64,000 bases of DNA from Anagrus nilaparvatae (GCA_022575985.1 JAKSXM010000107.1:62001-126000), one strand, 5' to 3'. Shown: positions 44,201 through 55,074, numbered from the stretch's first letter. A program made the numbers and translations. Notes: generated by a model from the letters alone, not told the origin.

Positions 44201-46989
44201 TTTTGTATAAAACAGTACACTATTAGAAAAAATTTAGAATAGCGCACAGTTTCCGCTAAAGTCAATATTTGGTCAATAAATTCAAAAAATATTCTAAACA
44301 AATATTTCAATGCAATCATTGCATAAAAATATATGAAATCCCAACTTTTGTATAAAACAGGACACTATTCGAAAAACATTCAGATTGACGTATAGATTCT
44401 GCCAAAGTCAATAAAAATATTTCAATGTTAAGGTAGTTCACCAGTAATTTAGACGACAATAGAAATCGCTAAAATTTTTATAGGGGCTTCATATTATAAT
44501 AATACACATAAAAATAAAATTTTAAGAAAATTGTGGTTTTCGTTTAGGAGATACAAAGCTCCAAAGTTGAATTCTTATACATTGCAAGCATAGGAGCCGA
44601 GTCAAAAAACGCGGGTTTGAGATTTTTATTTACTGTCAACGCCGAAACTGAACAATAGATTTTTTTTTTTAAAATTGCACCAAGTAAATTAATTGTTGAA
44701 GAAACTTCTATTCGATTTTTAAATAAATTGTGGTTTTCTTATAAAAGATATTTTAATAAGAAAAAATAAAAAACCGATGAAAATTTTAAGGTGACAACGT
44801 CGACGTTTAAAATACACGCATAATATTATAATAATAATCATGTAAATAAAATCGCGTGCCTACAAACATTGTGCGACGTTGTCGTACTTTTTTTTTTATT
44901 AAAGCTACCACGAAAAATGATCTGTCAAAATACCGTAATTTTAATTGTCTGGTAAAGAACCTTAACATTACTTAAAAATATTTGAAATCACAATTTTTAT
45001 ATATAACAGAGCATTATTCAAAAAAATTTAGAATGGAGTACAGTTTCTGCTAAAGTCGATAATAATATTTCAATGCAATCATTGCATAAAAATATGTGAA
45101 ATCTTAACTTTTGAAAAAAACACAACACTTTTCAAAAAAATTTAGAATGGCATATAGTTTCTGCCAAAGTCAATAAAAATATTTCAATGTTAACATTGCA
45201 TAAAAATATTTGAAATGCCAATTTTTATATATAACAAAGCATTATTCAAAAAAATTTAGAATGGAGTACAGTTTCTGCTAAAGTCAATAAAAATATTTCA
45301 ATGCTATCATTGCATAAAAATATTTGAAATCCCAATTTTTATTTAAAACAGAGCATTATTCAAAAAAATTTAGAATGGAGTACAGTTTCTGCTAAAGTCA
45401 ATAATAATATTTCAATGCAATCATTGCATAAAAATATTTTAAATTACAACTTTTGTATAAAACAGGACATTAATCGAAAAAAATTTATAATAGCATATAG
45501 TTTCTGCTAAAGTCGGTAAAAATATTTCAATGCAATCATTGCATAAAAATATTTGAAATGCCAATTTTTATGTATAACAGAGCATTATTAAAAAGAATTT
45601 AGAATGGCGGATAGTTTCTGCTAAAGTCAATAAAAATATTTCTATGCTAACATTGCATAAAAACATTTTAAATTACAATTTTTATATAAAACAGGACACT
45701 ATTAGAAAAAAATTTAAAATGATGTATAGTTTCTGCTAAAGTCAATAAAAAAATTTCAATGCTATCATTGCATAAAAACTTTTGAAATTCCAACTTTTGT
45801 ATAAAACAGTATAATATTAGAAAAAATTTAGAATAGCGTACAGTTTTTGCTAAAGTCAATAAAAATATTTCAATGCAATCATTGCATAAAAATATATGAA
45901 ATGCCAATTTTAATATATAAAAGAGCATTATTCAAAAAAAATTTAGAATGGCGTATAGTGTCTGCTAAAGTCGGTAAAAATATTTCAATGCAATCATTGC
46001 ATAAAAATATTTGAAATGCCAATTTTTATGTATAACAGAGCATTATTAAAAAGAATTTAGAATGGCGGATAGTTTATGCTAAAGTCAATAATAATATTTC
46101 AATACAATCATTGCATAAAAATATTTGAAATTACATTTTTTATATAAAACAGTACACTAATCGAAAAAAATTTAGAATAGCGTTTAGTTTCTGCTAAAGT
46201 CAATAAAAATATTTCAATGCTATCATTGCATAAAAATATTTGAAATTCCAACTTTTATATAAAACACTATTACAAAATTTATAGGACACTATTACAAAAA
46301 AATTTAGAATGACGTATAGTTTCTGCTAAATTCAATAAAAATATTTGAAAATACAATTTTTACAAATAAAAAATTCAAAAATATAAAAATACAAAATACA
46401 CACCCGACAACTCGTATTTAAATTTTTAGAAGTTTTTCAAATTGTGGACAATCAATATGAGTTTATCTTTTTAAGTTGTTAACGAAAAAAAAATTAAAGT
46501 GGGGTATAGTTTCTGTTAAATTCAATACTAATATTTCAATGCTATCATTGCATAAAAACATTTGAAATTACAACTTTTATATAAAAAAGGACACTTTTCG
46601 AAATAAAATTAAAGTGAGTTATATATATTTTCTGCTAAATTAATTACTAATATTTCAATGCAATTGAAATTACAACTTTTCTAAAAATCAAGCTATACTA
46701 TTCGAAAAAAATTGAAAAAGGGGTATATTTTGCTACATTTAATACATATATTTCAATGCTATCATTGCATAAAAATATTTGAAATTACAAGATTTCTATA
46801 AAACAGGACAATATTCAAAAACATTTAGGTTGGGTATATTTTGCTAAATTCAATACTAATAATTTAATGCTATTATTGCATAAAAACAATTCAAATTACA
46901 CTTTTTCTATAAAACAGGACACTTTTCGAAAAAAAATTAAAGTGAAGTATAGTTTCTGCTAAATTCAATACTATTATTTCAATGGATAA
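41230..46989 (-). repeat. ~114 bp satellite with higher-order structure
   Basis: About fifty tandem units share AATTTAGAATGG, GTACAGTTTCTGCTAAAGTC, AATATTTCAATG, ATTGCATAAAAATATTTGAAA and CAACTTTTGTATAAAACAG. The monomer is about 114 bp. A four-monomer higher-order unit recurs: equivalent positions at 41940 and 42397 and at 43196 and 43653 are each 457 bp apart. Units decay toward 46300-46985, with one shortened block. A MITE interrupts the array at 44432-44961. The recurring minus-strand open frames (FLCNDCIEIFLLTLAETV) are satellite products. Confidence 0.9.
44432..44961 (+). mobile_element. MITE with TTAA target duplication
   Basis: 530 bp inserted in the 114 bp satellite. TTAA occurs at 44428-44431 and 44962-44965. 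The ends are GGTAGTTCACCAG and CTGGTAAAGAACC, imperfect inverted repeats of 13 bp. The uninterrupted monomer reads AATGTTAACATTGC at this point, so the TTAA was duplicated on insertion. TTAA targets are typical of piggyBac-type transposases, so this is probably a non-autonomous piggyBac-like element. It is related to 38790-39124. Confidence 0.75.
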
Positions 46990-47300
46990 ACCCAATAATT
47001 CAGTAAATCGGACTCTGAGTCTTTTTTTTGCTATTTATTTTTAATGAATACATTAAATAAAAAACAAAAAAAAATCGGCTTTAGAAAAGCGTTTAATAAA
47101 TACAATGCATTTTGTTTTTTATATATTTTGATACAAACCATTTTAAGATATGAAGTGAAGAAAATGCCCAATTATTGAGTTTTTAAATTTTGTACTTCTT
47201 AGCTTTAAACAGTTATAACTCTGTGCCGTGAGCTAAAATTAAAAAAAAAGCGTCAACTCGATAGCATTTTTTACAAGGAGTAATTTGCACCGAAGCTCTT
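46990..47300 (-). repeat. Right inverted arm flanking the satellite block
   Basis: Reverse-complement partner of 39540-39935: TTAGCTTTAAACAGTTATAA, CCGTGAGC, TCGATAGCATTTTTTACAAGG and TAATTTGCAC. With its partner it encloses 7 kb of satellite, so the block 39540-47300 may be one large element with inverted ends. Confidence 0.7.
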
Positions 47301-47579
47301 TTGTTTTATATATGAAATGACTTAAAAATTTGAATATGAAATATGAATGATTTGAATAGACATTGGCAGTCCTAAGAATAATAAAAAAAAAAAAAATTTT
47401 TTAAATTTAACTGTATAGTAAAATTCATATTGTCTGTTTACAATATGAAAAAACTACAATAATTTCAATCTGTATTTCTGGCTATTTTATATATGAAAAA
47501 TTAAAAAAATTTCACTATGTAATAATATAGATATAGGCAGTCCTAAGAATGAAAAAAAAAATAAAAATATTTAACTGTA
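47301..47579. repeat. Degenerate repeat flank
   Basis: Pieces such as GGCAGTCCTAAGAATAA, ACTGTATAGTAAAATTCATATTG and TTCAATCTGTATT belong to the ~180 bp repeat family that continues after 50625. The foldback element inserted into this sequence. Confidence 0.6.
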
Positions 47580-47581
47580 TA

Positions 47582-50500
47582 TCTCTAACAAAAATAACCA
47601 CGTAGTCCGACTCCCTAAATAGTTTTAGAGAGTTAACTCCCTGATTTAGGGAGTTAACTCCCTGAATTAGAGAGTCCGACTCCCTCTGAATAAAATAAAT
47701 TAAAAACATGAAAAAAGAAACTTTCCACATTACCTGGGGGTTTTCCAGGTTGAGAAAAACGTTTTTATTAAAGAAAATTTTCATTTTTTTACCCCAGCAT
47801 ATTTTCCCATTTTCCAAGATGGCGGATCGTAAAATATATTAAAAAAACTTTCTACATTACACGCGGGTTTTCCAGGTTGAGAAAAACGTTTTTATCAATG
47901 AAAATTTTCTTTTTTTCACTCCTGAATATTTTCCGATTTTCCAAGATGGCGGATCTACAAACTGAAAAAAAAGGAACTTTCTACGTTACCTGGGGGTTTT
48001 CGAGGTTCAGAAAAACGATTTTCTGAATAAAAATTTTCATTTTTTCACCCCAGCATATTTTCCCATTTTCCAAGATGGCGGATCGTAAAATATATTAAAA
48101 AAACTTTCGACATTACACGCGGGTTTTCCAGGTTGAGAAAAACGTTTTTATCAATGAAAATTTTCTTTTTTTCACTCCTGAATATTTTCCGATTTTCCAA
48201 GATGGCGGATCTACAAACTGAAAAAAAGGAACTTTCTAAGTTACCTGAGAGTTTTCGAGGTTGAGAAAAACGATTTTCTGAATAAAAATTTTCATTTTTT
48301 CACCCCAACATGTTTTCCTATTTTCCAAGATGGCGGACCAAAAAAAAGAGGAAAAAACAACTTTCTACATTACCTGGGGGTTTTAGAGGTTGAGAAAAAC
48401 GATTTTCTGAATGAAAATTATCAATTTTTCACCACAACATGTTTTCCGATTTTCCAAGATGGCGGACAAAAAAAACAGGAAAAAAAACTTTCTACGTTAC
48501 CTGGGGGTTTTCGAGGTTGAGAAAAACGATTTTCTGAATGAAAATTTTCGTTTTTTAATCCTGAATATTTTCCGATTTTCCATGATGGCGGTAAAAAAAA
48601 CTGAAAAAAAGGAACTTTCTACATTACCTGGGGGTTTTAGAGGTTGAGAAAAACGAATTTATAAATTAAAATTTTCTTTTTTTCACTCCTGAATATTTTC
48701 CGAATTTCCAAGATGGCGGATCAAAAAACTGAATAAAAGGAACTTTCTACATTACCTGGGGGTTTTAGAGGTTGAGAAAAACAAATTTATAAATTAAAAT
48801 TTTCATTTTTTCAATCCTAAATATTTTCCGATTTTTCAAAATGGTGGATTAAAACACAGAAAATAAGAAATTTGTAAAAAAATGTATTAAATTGTAAAAT
48901 ATAATAAAATAAAAAAATTGACATATATGCAAGCATATACATATGTAAAAATTTAATCTTCAAAGGCATATTTAATTCCAATGTTAATCATTAAAAAAAA
49001 ACAATTTATTAATTTCAATTAATAACACTCCTTGCACTTATTTATTTAGGAACTTGTTATGCCTATTTTAAAATTCTAATGCTGTAATTTTTGACATGTA
49101 TTTGCAAAATTAAATATATTTTATTTACATATTATTTTATTTCATTTTATTCAGAAGTAAAGTCACTGAATTTAGGGAAATATACGATCTTATTATTTTT
49201 ATTAGCTATTTTTGTTTCACTATCTTGGAAAATCGGAAATATGCTGGGGTGAAAAAATTAAACTTTTGATTCATAAAAACGTTATTCTCAACCTCTAAAA
49301 CCCCCAGGTAATGTAGAAAGTTCCTTTTTTTCAGTTTTTTGATCGACCATCTTGGAAAATCGGAAAATATTCAGGAGTGAAAAAAAGAAAATTTTCATTT
49401 ATAAATTCGTTTTTCTCAACCTCTAAAACCCCCAGGTAACGTAGAAAGTTGTTTTTTCTTGTTTTTTTTGTCCGCCATCTTGGAAAATCGGAAAACATGT
49501 TGTGGTGAAAAAATGAAAATTTTCATTCAGAAAATCGTTTTTCTCAACCTCGAAAACCCCCAGGTAACGTAGAAAGTTGTTTTTTCCTGTTTTTTTGGTC
49601 CACCATCTTGGAAAATCAGAAATATGCTAGAGTGAAAAAAAGAAAATTTTCATTTATAAATTCGTTTTTCTCAACCTCGAAAACTCCCAGGTAACGTAGA
49701 AATTCGTTTTATCCTGTTTTTTTGGTCCGCCATCTTGGAAAATCGGAAAACATGTTGGGGTGAAAAAATGAAAATTTTCATTCGAAAAATCGTATTTCTC
49801 AACCTCAAAAACCCCCAGGTAACGTAGAAAGTTTTTTTTCCTGTTTTTTTGTCCGCCATCTTGGAAAATCGGAAAACATGTTGTGGTGAAAAATTGAAAA
49901 TTTTCATTCAGAAAATCGTTTTTCTCAACCTCGAAAACCCCCAGGTAACGTAGAAAGTTATTTTTTCCTGTTTTTTTTGGTCCGCCATCTTGGAAAATCG
50001 GAAAACATGTTGGGGTGAAAAAATGAAAATTTTCATTCAGAAAATCGTTTTTCTCAACCTCTAAATCCCCCAGGTAATGTAGAAAGTTGTTTTTTCCTGT
50101 TTTTTTTGGTCCGCCATCTTGGAAAATCAGAAAACATGTTGGAGTGAAAAAATGAAAATTTTCATTCAGAAAATCGTTTTTCTCAACCTCGAAAACCCCC
50201 AGGTAACGTAGAAAGTTCCTTTTTTTTAGTTTGTAGATCCGCCATCTTGGAAAATCGGAAAATATTCAGGAGTGAAAAAAAGAAAATTTTCATTCATAAA
50301 AACGTTTTTCTCAACCTGGAAAACCCCCGTGTAATGTAGAAAGTTTTTTTTAATATATTTTACGATCCGCCATCTTGGAAAATGGGAAAATATGCTGGGG
50401 TAAAAAAATGAAAATTTTCTTTAATAAAAACGTTTTTCTGAACCTGGAAAACCCCCAGGTAATGTGGAAAGTTTCTTTTTTCATGTTTTTAATTTATTTT

Positions 50501-50624
50501 ATTCAGGGAGTCGGACTCTCTAATTCAGGGAGTTAACTCCCTAAATCAGGGAGTTAACTCTCTAAAACAGGGAGTCGGACTCCCTGATTTAGGGAGTCGG
50601 ACTACGTGGTTATTTTTGTTAGAG
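47582..50624. mobile_element. 3.0 kb foldback element bounded by TA
   Basis: The ends CTCTAACAAAAATAACCACG and CGTGGTTATTTTTGTTAGAG are perfect inverted repeats. TA lies just outside at 47580-47581 and at 50625-50626. The uninterrupted sequence (ACTGTATAGTAAAATTC, seen at 47410) supports a TA duplication. Each arm (to ~48880 and from ~49200) begins with repeated GGGAGTTAACTCCC and GAGTCGGACTC blocks. About 8-10 tandem units of ~125 bp follow, carrying ACCTGGGGGTTTT, GAGGTTGAGAAAAACG and CCAAGATGGCGGA. The centre (48880-49200) is AT-rich. No transposase; short open frames over the units are repeat products. The TA target suggests mobilisation by a Tc1/mariner-type enzyme (inference). Confidence 0.85.
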
Positions 50625-50626
50625 TA

Positions 50627-51980
50627 GTAAAATTCATATTGGTGGTTTACAATATGAAAAAACTAAAAAATTTACCATCTATATTGTTGGCTATTTATAT
50701 ATGAAAAAACTCAAAAAATTTCACTATGAAATAAGATAGTTATCGGCAGTCCTAAGAATAAAAAAAACAAAAATTTAAAAAATTTAATTGTATAGTAAAG
50801 TTCATATTGGCTGTTTACGATATGAAAATACTACAAAAATTTGCTCGCATGGAAAAAAATGAGGTATTACATCCGAATTAAAAAAAAAAAAAAGTACCTG
50901 GAGATTTTTTGGTGAAAAAAATTTTATAAAAAAAATAGGTCTTAATGTCATACTGGTTGTGAAATATCACCGGTGACAGTGCTACATACATACATACATA
51001 CACTCACACACACACATGCATACTTTTTTTTAAAACTGGTTTTTTAGCATCCTGAGGTCTCAAAACGTGCGTATATGTCAAAAAATCAGAAATAAACATT
51101 TTACCTAAAACAATGGGTTCTCTATGAGGAACCAAAATTATAAATATTTCACTCTAGAGTAAAATTAATATTGATTCTCTGCAATATAAAAAACAGCAAA
51201 AATTTCAATCTATATTGTTAATTGTTTTATATAGGAAAAAACTCAAAAATTACACCATATATAGAGTACAATGGATATCGGCTGTCCTATTTATGAAAAC
51301 ATTATAAAAATTATAAAAGTTTATAAAAAATATTATAAAAGTTTCACTCGATAGTAAAATTCATATTGATTGTCTACAATATGAAAAAACTGAAAAAATT
51401 TCAATCTATATTGTTGACCTTTTTAATATACGAAAAATCCCAAAAAATTTCACTATAAAGTAAAATAGATATCTTCTGTCCTATTTATGAACAAAAAAAA
51501 ATCATAAATATTTCACTCTAGAGTAAAATTCATATTGATTGTCTACAATATAAAAAAACAGCAAAAATTTCAATCTATATTGTTTTATATATGGAAAACA
51601 CCAAAAATTTTACCATAGAGTAAAATGGATATCGGCTATACTATTTATGAAAAAACATAAAATATAAAAATTTCACTCAATAGTAAAATTTATATTGGCT
51701 GTCTACATTATGAAAAAAATTCAAAATTTTCAATCTATATTGTTGGCTGTTTTATTTATGAAAAAGCTAAAAAAATTTCACCATAGAGTGAAATGGATAT
51801 CGCCTGTCCTATTTATGAACAATAAAAAATTATGAAAATTTCATTCTATAGTCATATTCATATTGATTGTCTACAATATCAGTTGTGATGTGTATGAAAA
51901 TTGAAAATATTCAAATATTCATTGTCTACAGTATGAAAAAAACTACAAATTTTGTTAAAAAAACTGCATATTACTATATT
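50627..51980 (+). repeat. Degenerate ~180 bp tandem repeats
   Basis: Four to five imperfect units contain TTCACTCTAGAGTAAAATTCATATTGATTG, CAATATGAAAAAAC, TTTCAATCTATATTGTTGG and TAAAATGGATATCGGCTGTCC. The copy of repeat A (50866-51010) with CATACATACATACACTCACAC microsatellite and a GGTTTTTTAGCATCCTGAGGTCTC block (also at about 60598) interrupts them. GGATATC(G/A)GCTGTCC is the reverse complement of GGACAGCTGATATCC near 41150, so these repeats are kin to those flanking the 46-57 bp array. No gene. Confidence 0.7.
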
Positions 51981-52429
51981 TTATTTTCAATTATTATTTA
52001 TTATCAATAATTATTTATGTTATAAAATATACCTCATTAGTTATAAATATTTATAAATAATCATGTAACTTTTTCTTAATATGAATTATAAAATTTTTTT
52101 GTTAATTTTAGAAGTATAAAATTAATTCTGTTCTCATTCATTTTTAAATAAAATTAAATTGCATTTTAATCATGTATGATTAAATTTATTATAATTAACT
52201 ACATATGATTAAAATATAAAAAAATTAATGCACAAGAGTTTTTATTTGGTTAAGCCGAGCATCGCGAGGCCAATCAGCTATAAATTATTGTTATTTCATT
52301 AATTGAAAAGTTTTATTGGATACCTATATTTATAAATAATTTATATGAACTACTCAAATTGTTAACTAATTATATTTTTTTTTTATATATAATTGCATTG
52401 ATATGTAAATTTTTGACTTAAGGCCCAAG
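51981..52429. other. AT-rich stretch without a gene
   Basis: I see nothing definable here apart from a short GC-richer piece GCCGAGCATCGCGAGGCCAATC near 52255. Confidence 0.35.
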
Positions 52430-52535
52430 TACAGACGAAAGTCTCTTTGGGATTATGGTGTTTTCACCATGATTTGTATGTATTTTACACCTTGAAATAA
52501 ATAAACTATAAAACTATAAACTATAAAACTATATG
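52430..52535 (+). mobile_element. 3' tail of a non-LTR retrotransposon
   Basis: CCAAGTACAGACGAAAGTC, then TGTATGTATTTTACACCTTGAAATAAATAAACTATAAAACTATAAACTATAAAA. An AATAAATAAAC signal followed by short CTATAAA tandem repeats is typical of the 3' ends of insect LINEs. No coding part remains. Confidence 0.5.
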
Positions 52536-52687
52536 TTGTTACAAAGTTAAATTAAAAAATTCGTGCAATTACAATCTATTACTGTTATCATCATTGTAAA
52601 TAATTTCTATATAAAAATTAAGGTATGTGAAAAATGAATAAATTATACAAAAACATTGTAAATATTAATTTATTATAATAAATTATA

Positions 52688-52729
52688 GCTCCTGAATGAG
52701 GGTTGAAAGTTTCAACCGAAACGTCGAGC
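52688..52729 (+). ncRNA. Degenerate hammerhead-ribozyme motif (Penelope-type)
   Basis: GCTC (52688-52691) can pair with GAGC (52726-52729) as stem I. CTGAATGAG (52692-52700) resembles the CUGANGA core with one extra base. GGTTGAAA-G-TTTCAACC (52701-52717) forms a perfect 8-bp stem II. GAAAC followed by GTC (52718-52725) supplies the second core and the cleavage triplet, with almost no stem III. This minimal form is known from the terminal repeats of Penelope-like retroelements. The extra base in the core makes activity doubtful. It probably marks the end of a decayed Penelope copy. Confidence 0.5.
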
Positions 52730-52935
52730 AAAAATCAAATAATTGATTAACTTTATTTACACCTTGTCTGTTAAGATCGTTTCAATATAATTATTTAGAA
52801 TTAAATTCATAACACAGACGTAAAAATCTTATATTATTATTATCCAGCATTGATAGAAATTGCTGTCAAATTCATTTATCATCTGTACTTTATAATCTAT
52901 ATCAATTTTAATTAATATTTACATCAATAATGTTC

Positions 52936-53790
52936 CTATTTATTAAACAACTGTTTTAGAAAATATTGTTCTTGGCTGCCCTCTCCTTGAAAGCTGCCTG
53001 TTTTCAACCAAGCATAGATGTCCCTTTGTATTGGTACTGACCAAAATTTGTCTAGAAATCTAATTCGTAATTGATCGTATGTACCATCATCAGCAAAACT
53101 TACCCAATCAGCTGCCACTCCCTTAAGAGCTGCCTTGAATACACGTTTACGTGCTTCTTCACCTATAAGTTCATCTTGAGAAATAGCTTCAACTTGTTCC
53201 ATGAACCACCGTGGATTAGTACGTTTTACGTCTCCATTGAAAGTGACATCTGCTAGACGAATAGATTTGGTTATCGCATTTACTTGTTCATTAGTCGATC
53301 TGCGTCCTATTTTAATATTTTCTCTTCTGTCCCTGCGTAGATTTCTAATTCTTTCCTCTTCCCATTGGTCACGATCCCTTTGATGTCTCATTTGCATGTT
53401 ATTAATGTGTTCAGTTAATCTGGCAATTTCTCTATTTAAATTTTCATTAACTTGGTTTGGGCGATCACTGACGGTGGATCTCGATTGGTTGTTATGTCGA
53501 TCTTCCCTTCTACGCTTATGCCTCGCATTTCCACGTTCATATTGTATATTATCCCTTCTACGATCATTGGCTTCTCTTCCTACTCCTTCATTTGATTCGT
53601 ATGGGATCATTCGGTTAACTTGATTTATGAGGTCCTCGATGTTGCCAAAATCTTGACTTCCGGCATCATTGATTTCACTACGTCGTCCATCATTACGACT
53701 ACTTCTTCCTTCGTTAGGATTCGGTGCTTCGGCCATTTTAGATGAAATTTTATTATTAATTTTATGATGATCTATAATTATAGGAGTCAC
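52936..53790 (-). pseudogene. LTR retrotransposon Gag, 3'-truncated
   Basis: 284 codons on the minus strand, with a likely start at MAEAPNPNEG (codon 19) or at the first Met. The N-terminal half is Arg/Asn/Glu-rich and charged, with a coiled-coil-like stretch (EIARLTEHINNMQMRHQRD). The second half has a retrotransposon Gag capsid pattern: TFNGDVKRTNPRWFMEQVE, FKAALKGVAADWV and DQLRIRFLDKFWS. It lies downstream of a primer-binding site of the mdg1/412 kind, so it belongs to a Ty3/Gypsy-like element. It stops soon after the capsid region; no nucleocapsid, protease or polymerase follows, so the element is truncated. Antisense frames across it are shadows. Confidence 0.75.
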
Positions 53791-53849
53791 TCTTTATAAC
53801 ATATATAAATTCAAATGTGTATAAAATTTATTTATAAGAAAAATTTCTT

Positions 53850-53880
53850 TTGCTGTTTTTTTTTTTTTTTTTTTTTTTTT
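53850..53880 (-). repeat. Poly-T/poly-A tract in LTR element leader
   Basis: An almost pure run of about 25-30 T (A on the coding strand) lies between the primer-binding site and gag. Its length probably varies. Confidence 0.6.
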
Positions 53881-53917
53881 TGTTACCATTTATTGTATTC
53901 CGCGTAACAACTGCGGT

Positions 53918-53935
53918 GTCCTGTCACGGTCGCCA
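53918..53935 (-). other. Primer-binding site, tRNA-Arg type
   Basis: On the minus strand this reads TGGCGACCGTGACAGGAC, starting directly after a TGTTAC... LTR edge (plus-strand base 53936). TGGCGACCGTGACAG is the site used by mdg1/412-type Gypsy elements, which prime with tRNA-Arg. It sits about 130 bp before the gag start, as expected. Confidence 0.65.
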
Positions 53936-54200
53936 TGTTACTGTACCACGAGGACATTATTCAATCACGGTCGCCACTTAATTGATAAATTCGGGTCAAC
54001 CTCTCCAGATTTCAATTACCTGGTTAACAATTAAGAAATAATCAGGATGAGGATGTGGAGGTGCAAGCTAGGAACTATGTTTAATGAATATTAAATGTCA
54101 CTGATTAATTATTATAGTTTATTTAATGAATTATTAAGGCACCGTTCCGTACAGGCTCTTAACGAAGACTAGTCTCCCTTCGCCAGCTTTCACATCATTA
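53936..54200 (-). repeat. Probable 5' LTR (far edge uncertain)
   Basis: Begins TGTTACTGTACC (which is ...AACA on the element strand) beside the primer-binding site. It is more GC-rich than its surroundings (GTACCACGAGGACATT, GCACCGTTCCGTACAGGC) and fades into AT-rich sequence near 54200. I could not find the matching TG...CA far edge or a 3' LTR in the window. Confidence 0.4.
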
Positions 54201-54748
54201 CCCCCCTTTTAGTATATGAGATGTGGCTCTATCTATGAGTCCTCTAACACAACAATAAGGCTTAAATACCATGAAAAAAGTTAAGGAATTCGATGATGTT
54301 AATACATCAATTAGTAAATCAAATGCCAAATAAGAATTTCTTCTATCATGTAGAAAAAATAACATCTTTAATAATAAAATAAAATACGTTAAAAACTTCG
54401 GAAACCATAATTTCTTTTTAATTTCTCGCATGTAAAAGTTTTTTTTTGGCAATTTATAAATTAACACCTAAATAAATCATTCGAGCATAAAGTGTTTACA
54501 TCGCTGAGCTGTCGCAAGTTTAAAATAAGTAAAAAGAAAAAAAAGTTTTACGTAAAATTTATCTAATTTTGTGTTTTAATAGTTGCTACTTATTTAAACA
54601 GAGAAAAGAAGACTAAACGCGTATTATGAGCGGATTTTAAAAGGTGTATTCAGGAACTTTCTCAGTAGGTTGTAATTCAGTATAAAGTTGCGAGTTCTTA
54701 TAAAAAGTTTAAATAAAATAAATATTCATAAACATTTTTGCTTTTAAG
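54201..54748. other. Stretch without a clear gene
   Basis: The 89-codon minus-strand frame at 54198-54467 has no recognisable features. AT-rich, with pieces such as GACTAAACGCGTATTATG near 54611. Confidence 0.35.
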
Positions 54749-54937
54749 GAGGGGCCGATCAACTCCCGCGATGGATGCAATGTTGTGTTGGAAAATGTCT
54801 ACTTTTATGCTGATGTCTCTGAACCAAAATCAAAAAGTGAAAGCGCTAAACTGATAGTTTATTTTATGAATAATGTAAAAAAATTGCTAAATACCAGAAG
54901 GTTTCATCGAGTAGTTAAATTGATTTTAGGTTTGTAG
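54749..54937 (+). pseudogene. Orphan exon, unidentified
   Basis: After an acceptor-like TTTTAAG there are 62 open codons to a TAG at 54935, with mixed composition (INSRDGCNVVLENVYFYADV, IVYFMNNVKKLL). It looks like a terminal exon of some gene or transposon, but I cannot name it and there are no companion exons upstream on this strand. Confidence 0.3.
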
Positions 54938-55074
54938 ACATCGCGGATAAGAAATTGAATTTCATGATAGCTATTTTAATTGTGATTAATAAAATTGGGA
55001 AGAGTATTTAACAGTAATATTTTATTATTTTAAAAATTTTAAAATCTTTTAAATGCTTTTTTTTTGTTACTTAC

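Noticed and set aside
40020..46000. Many minus-strand frames (MIALKYF..., FLCNDCIEIFLL...) that could look like a repetitive membrane protein
   Set aside because: Every one is one to three satellite monomers long and changes with monomer boundaries; no start or end is conserved.
39936..46989. Regular repeats that could be mistaken for a CRISPR array
   Set aside because: Units are directly adjacent with no unique spacers, and the genome is eukaryotic.
48411..49907. 78-codon frames with MKI(I/F)NFSPQHVFRFSKMAD
   Set aside because: They are translations of the ~125 bp foldback unit, present in mirror copies in both arms.
53071..53623. Three plus-strand frames of 60-75 codons
   Set aside because: Antisense shadows of the Gypsy-like gag on the minus strand.
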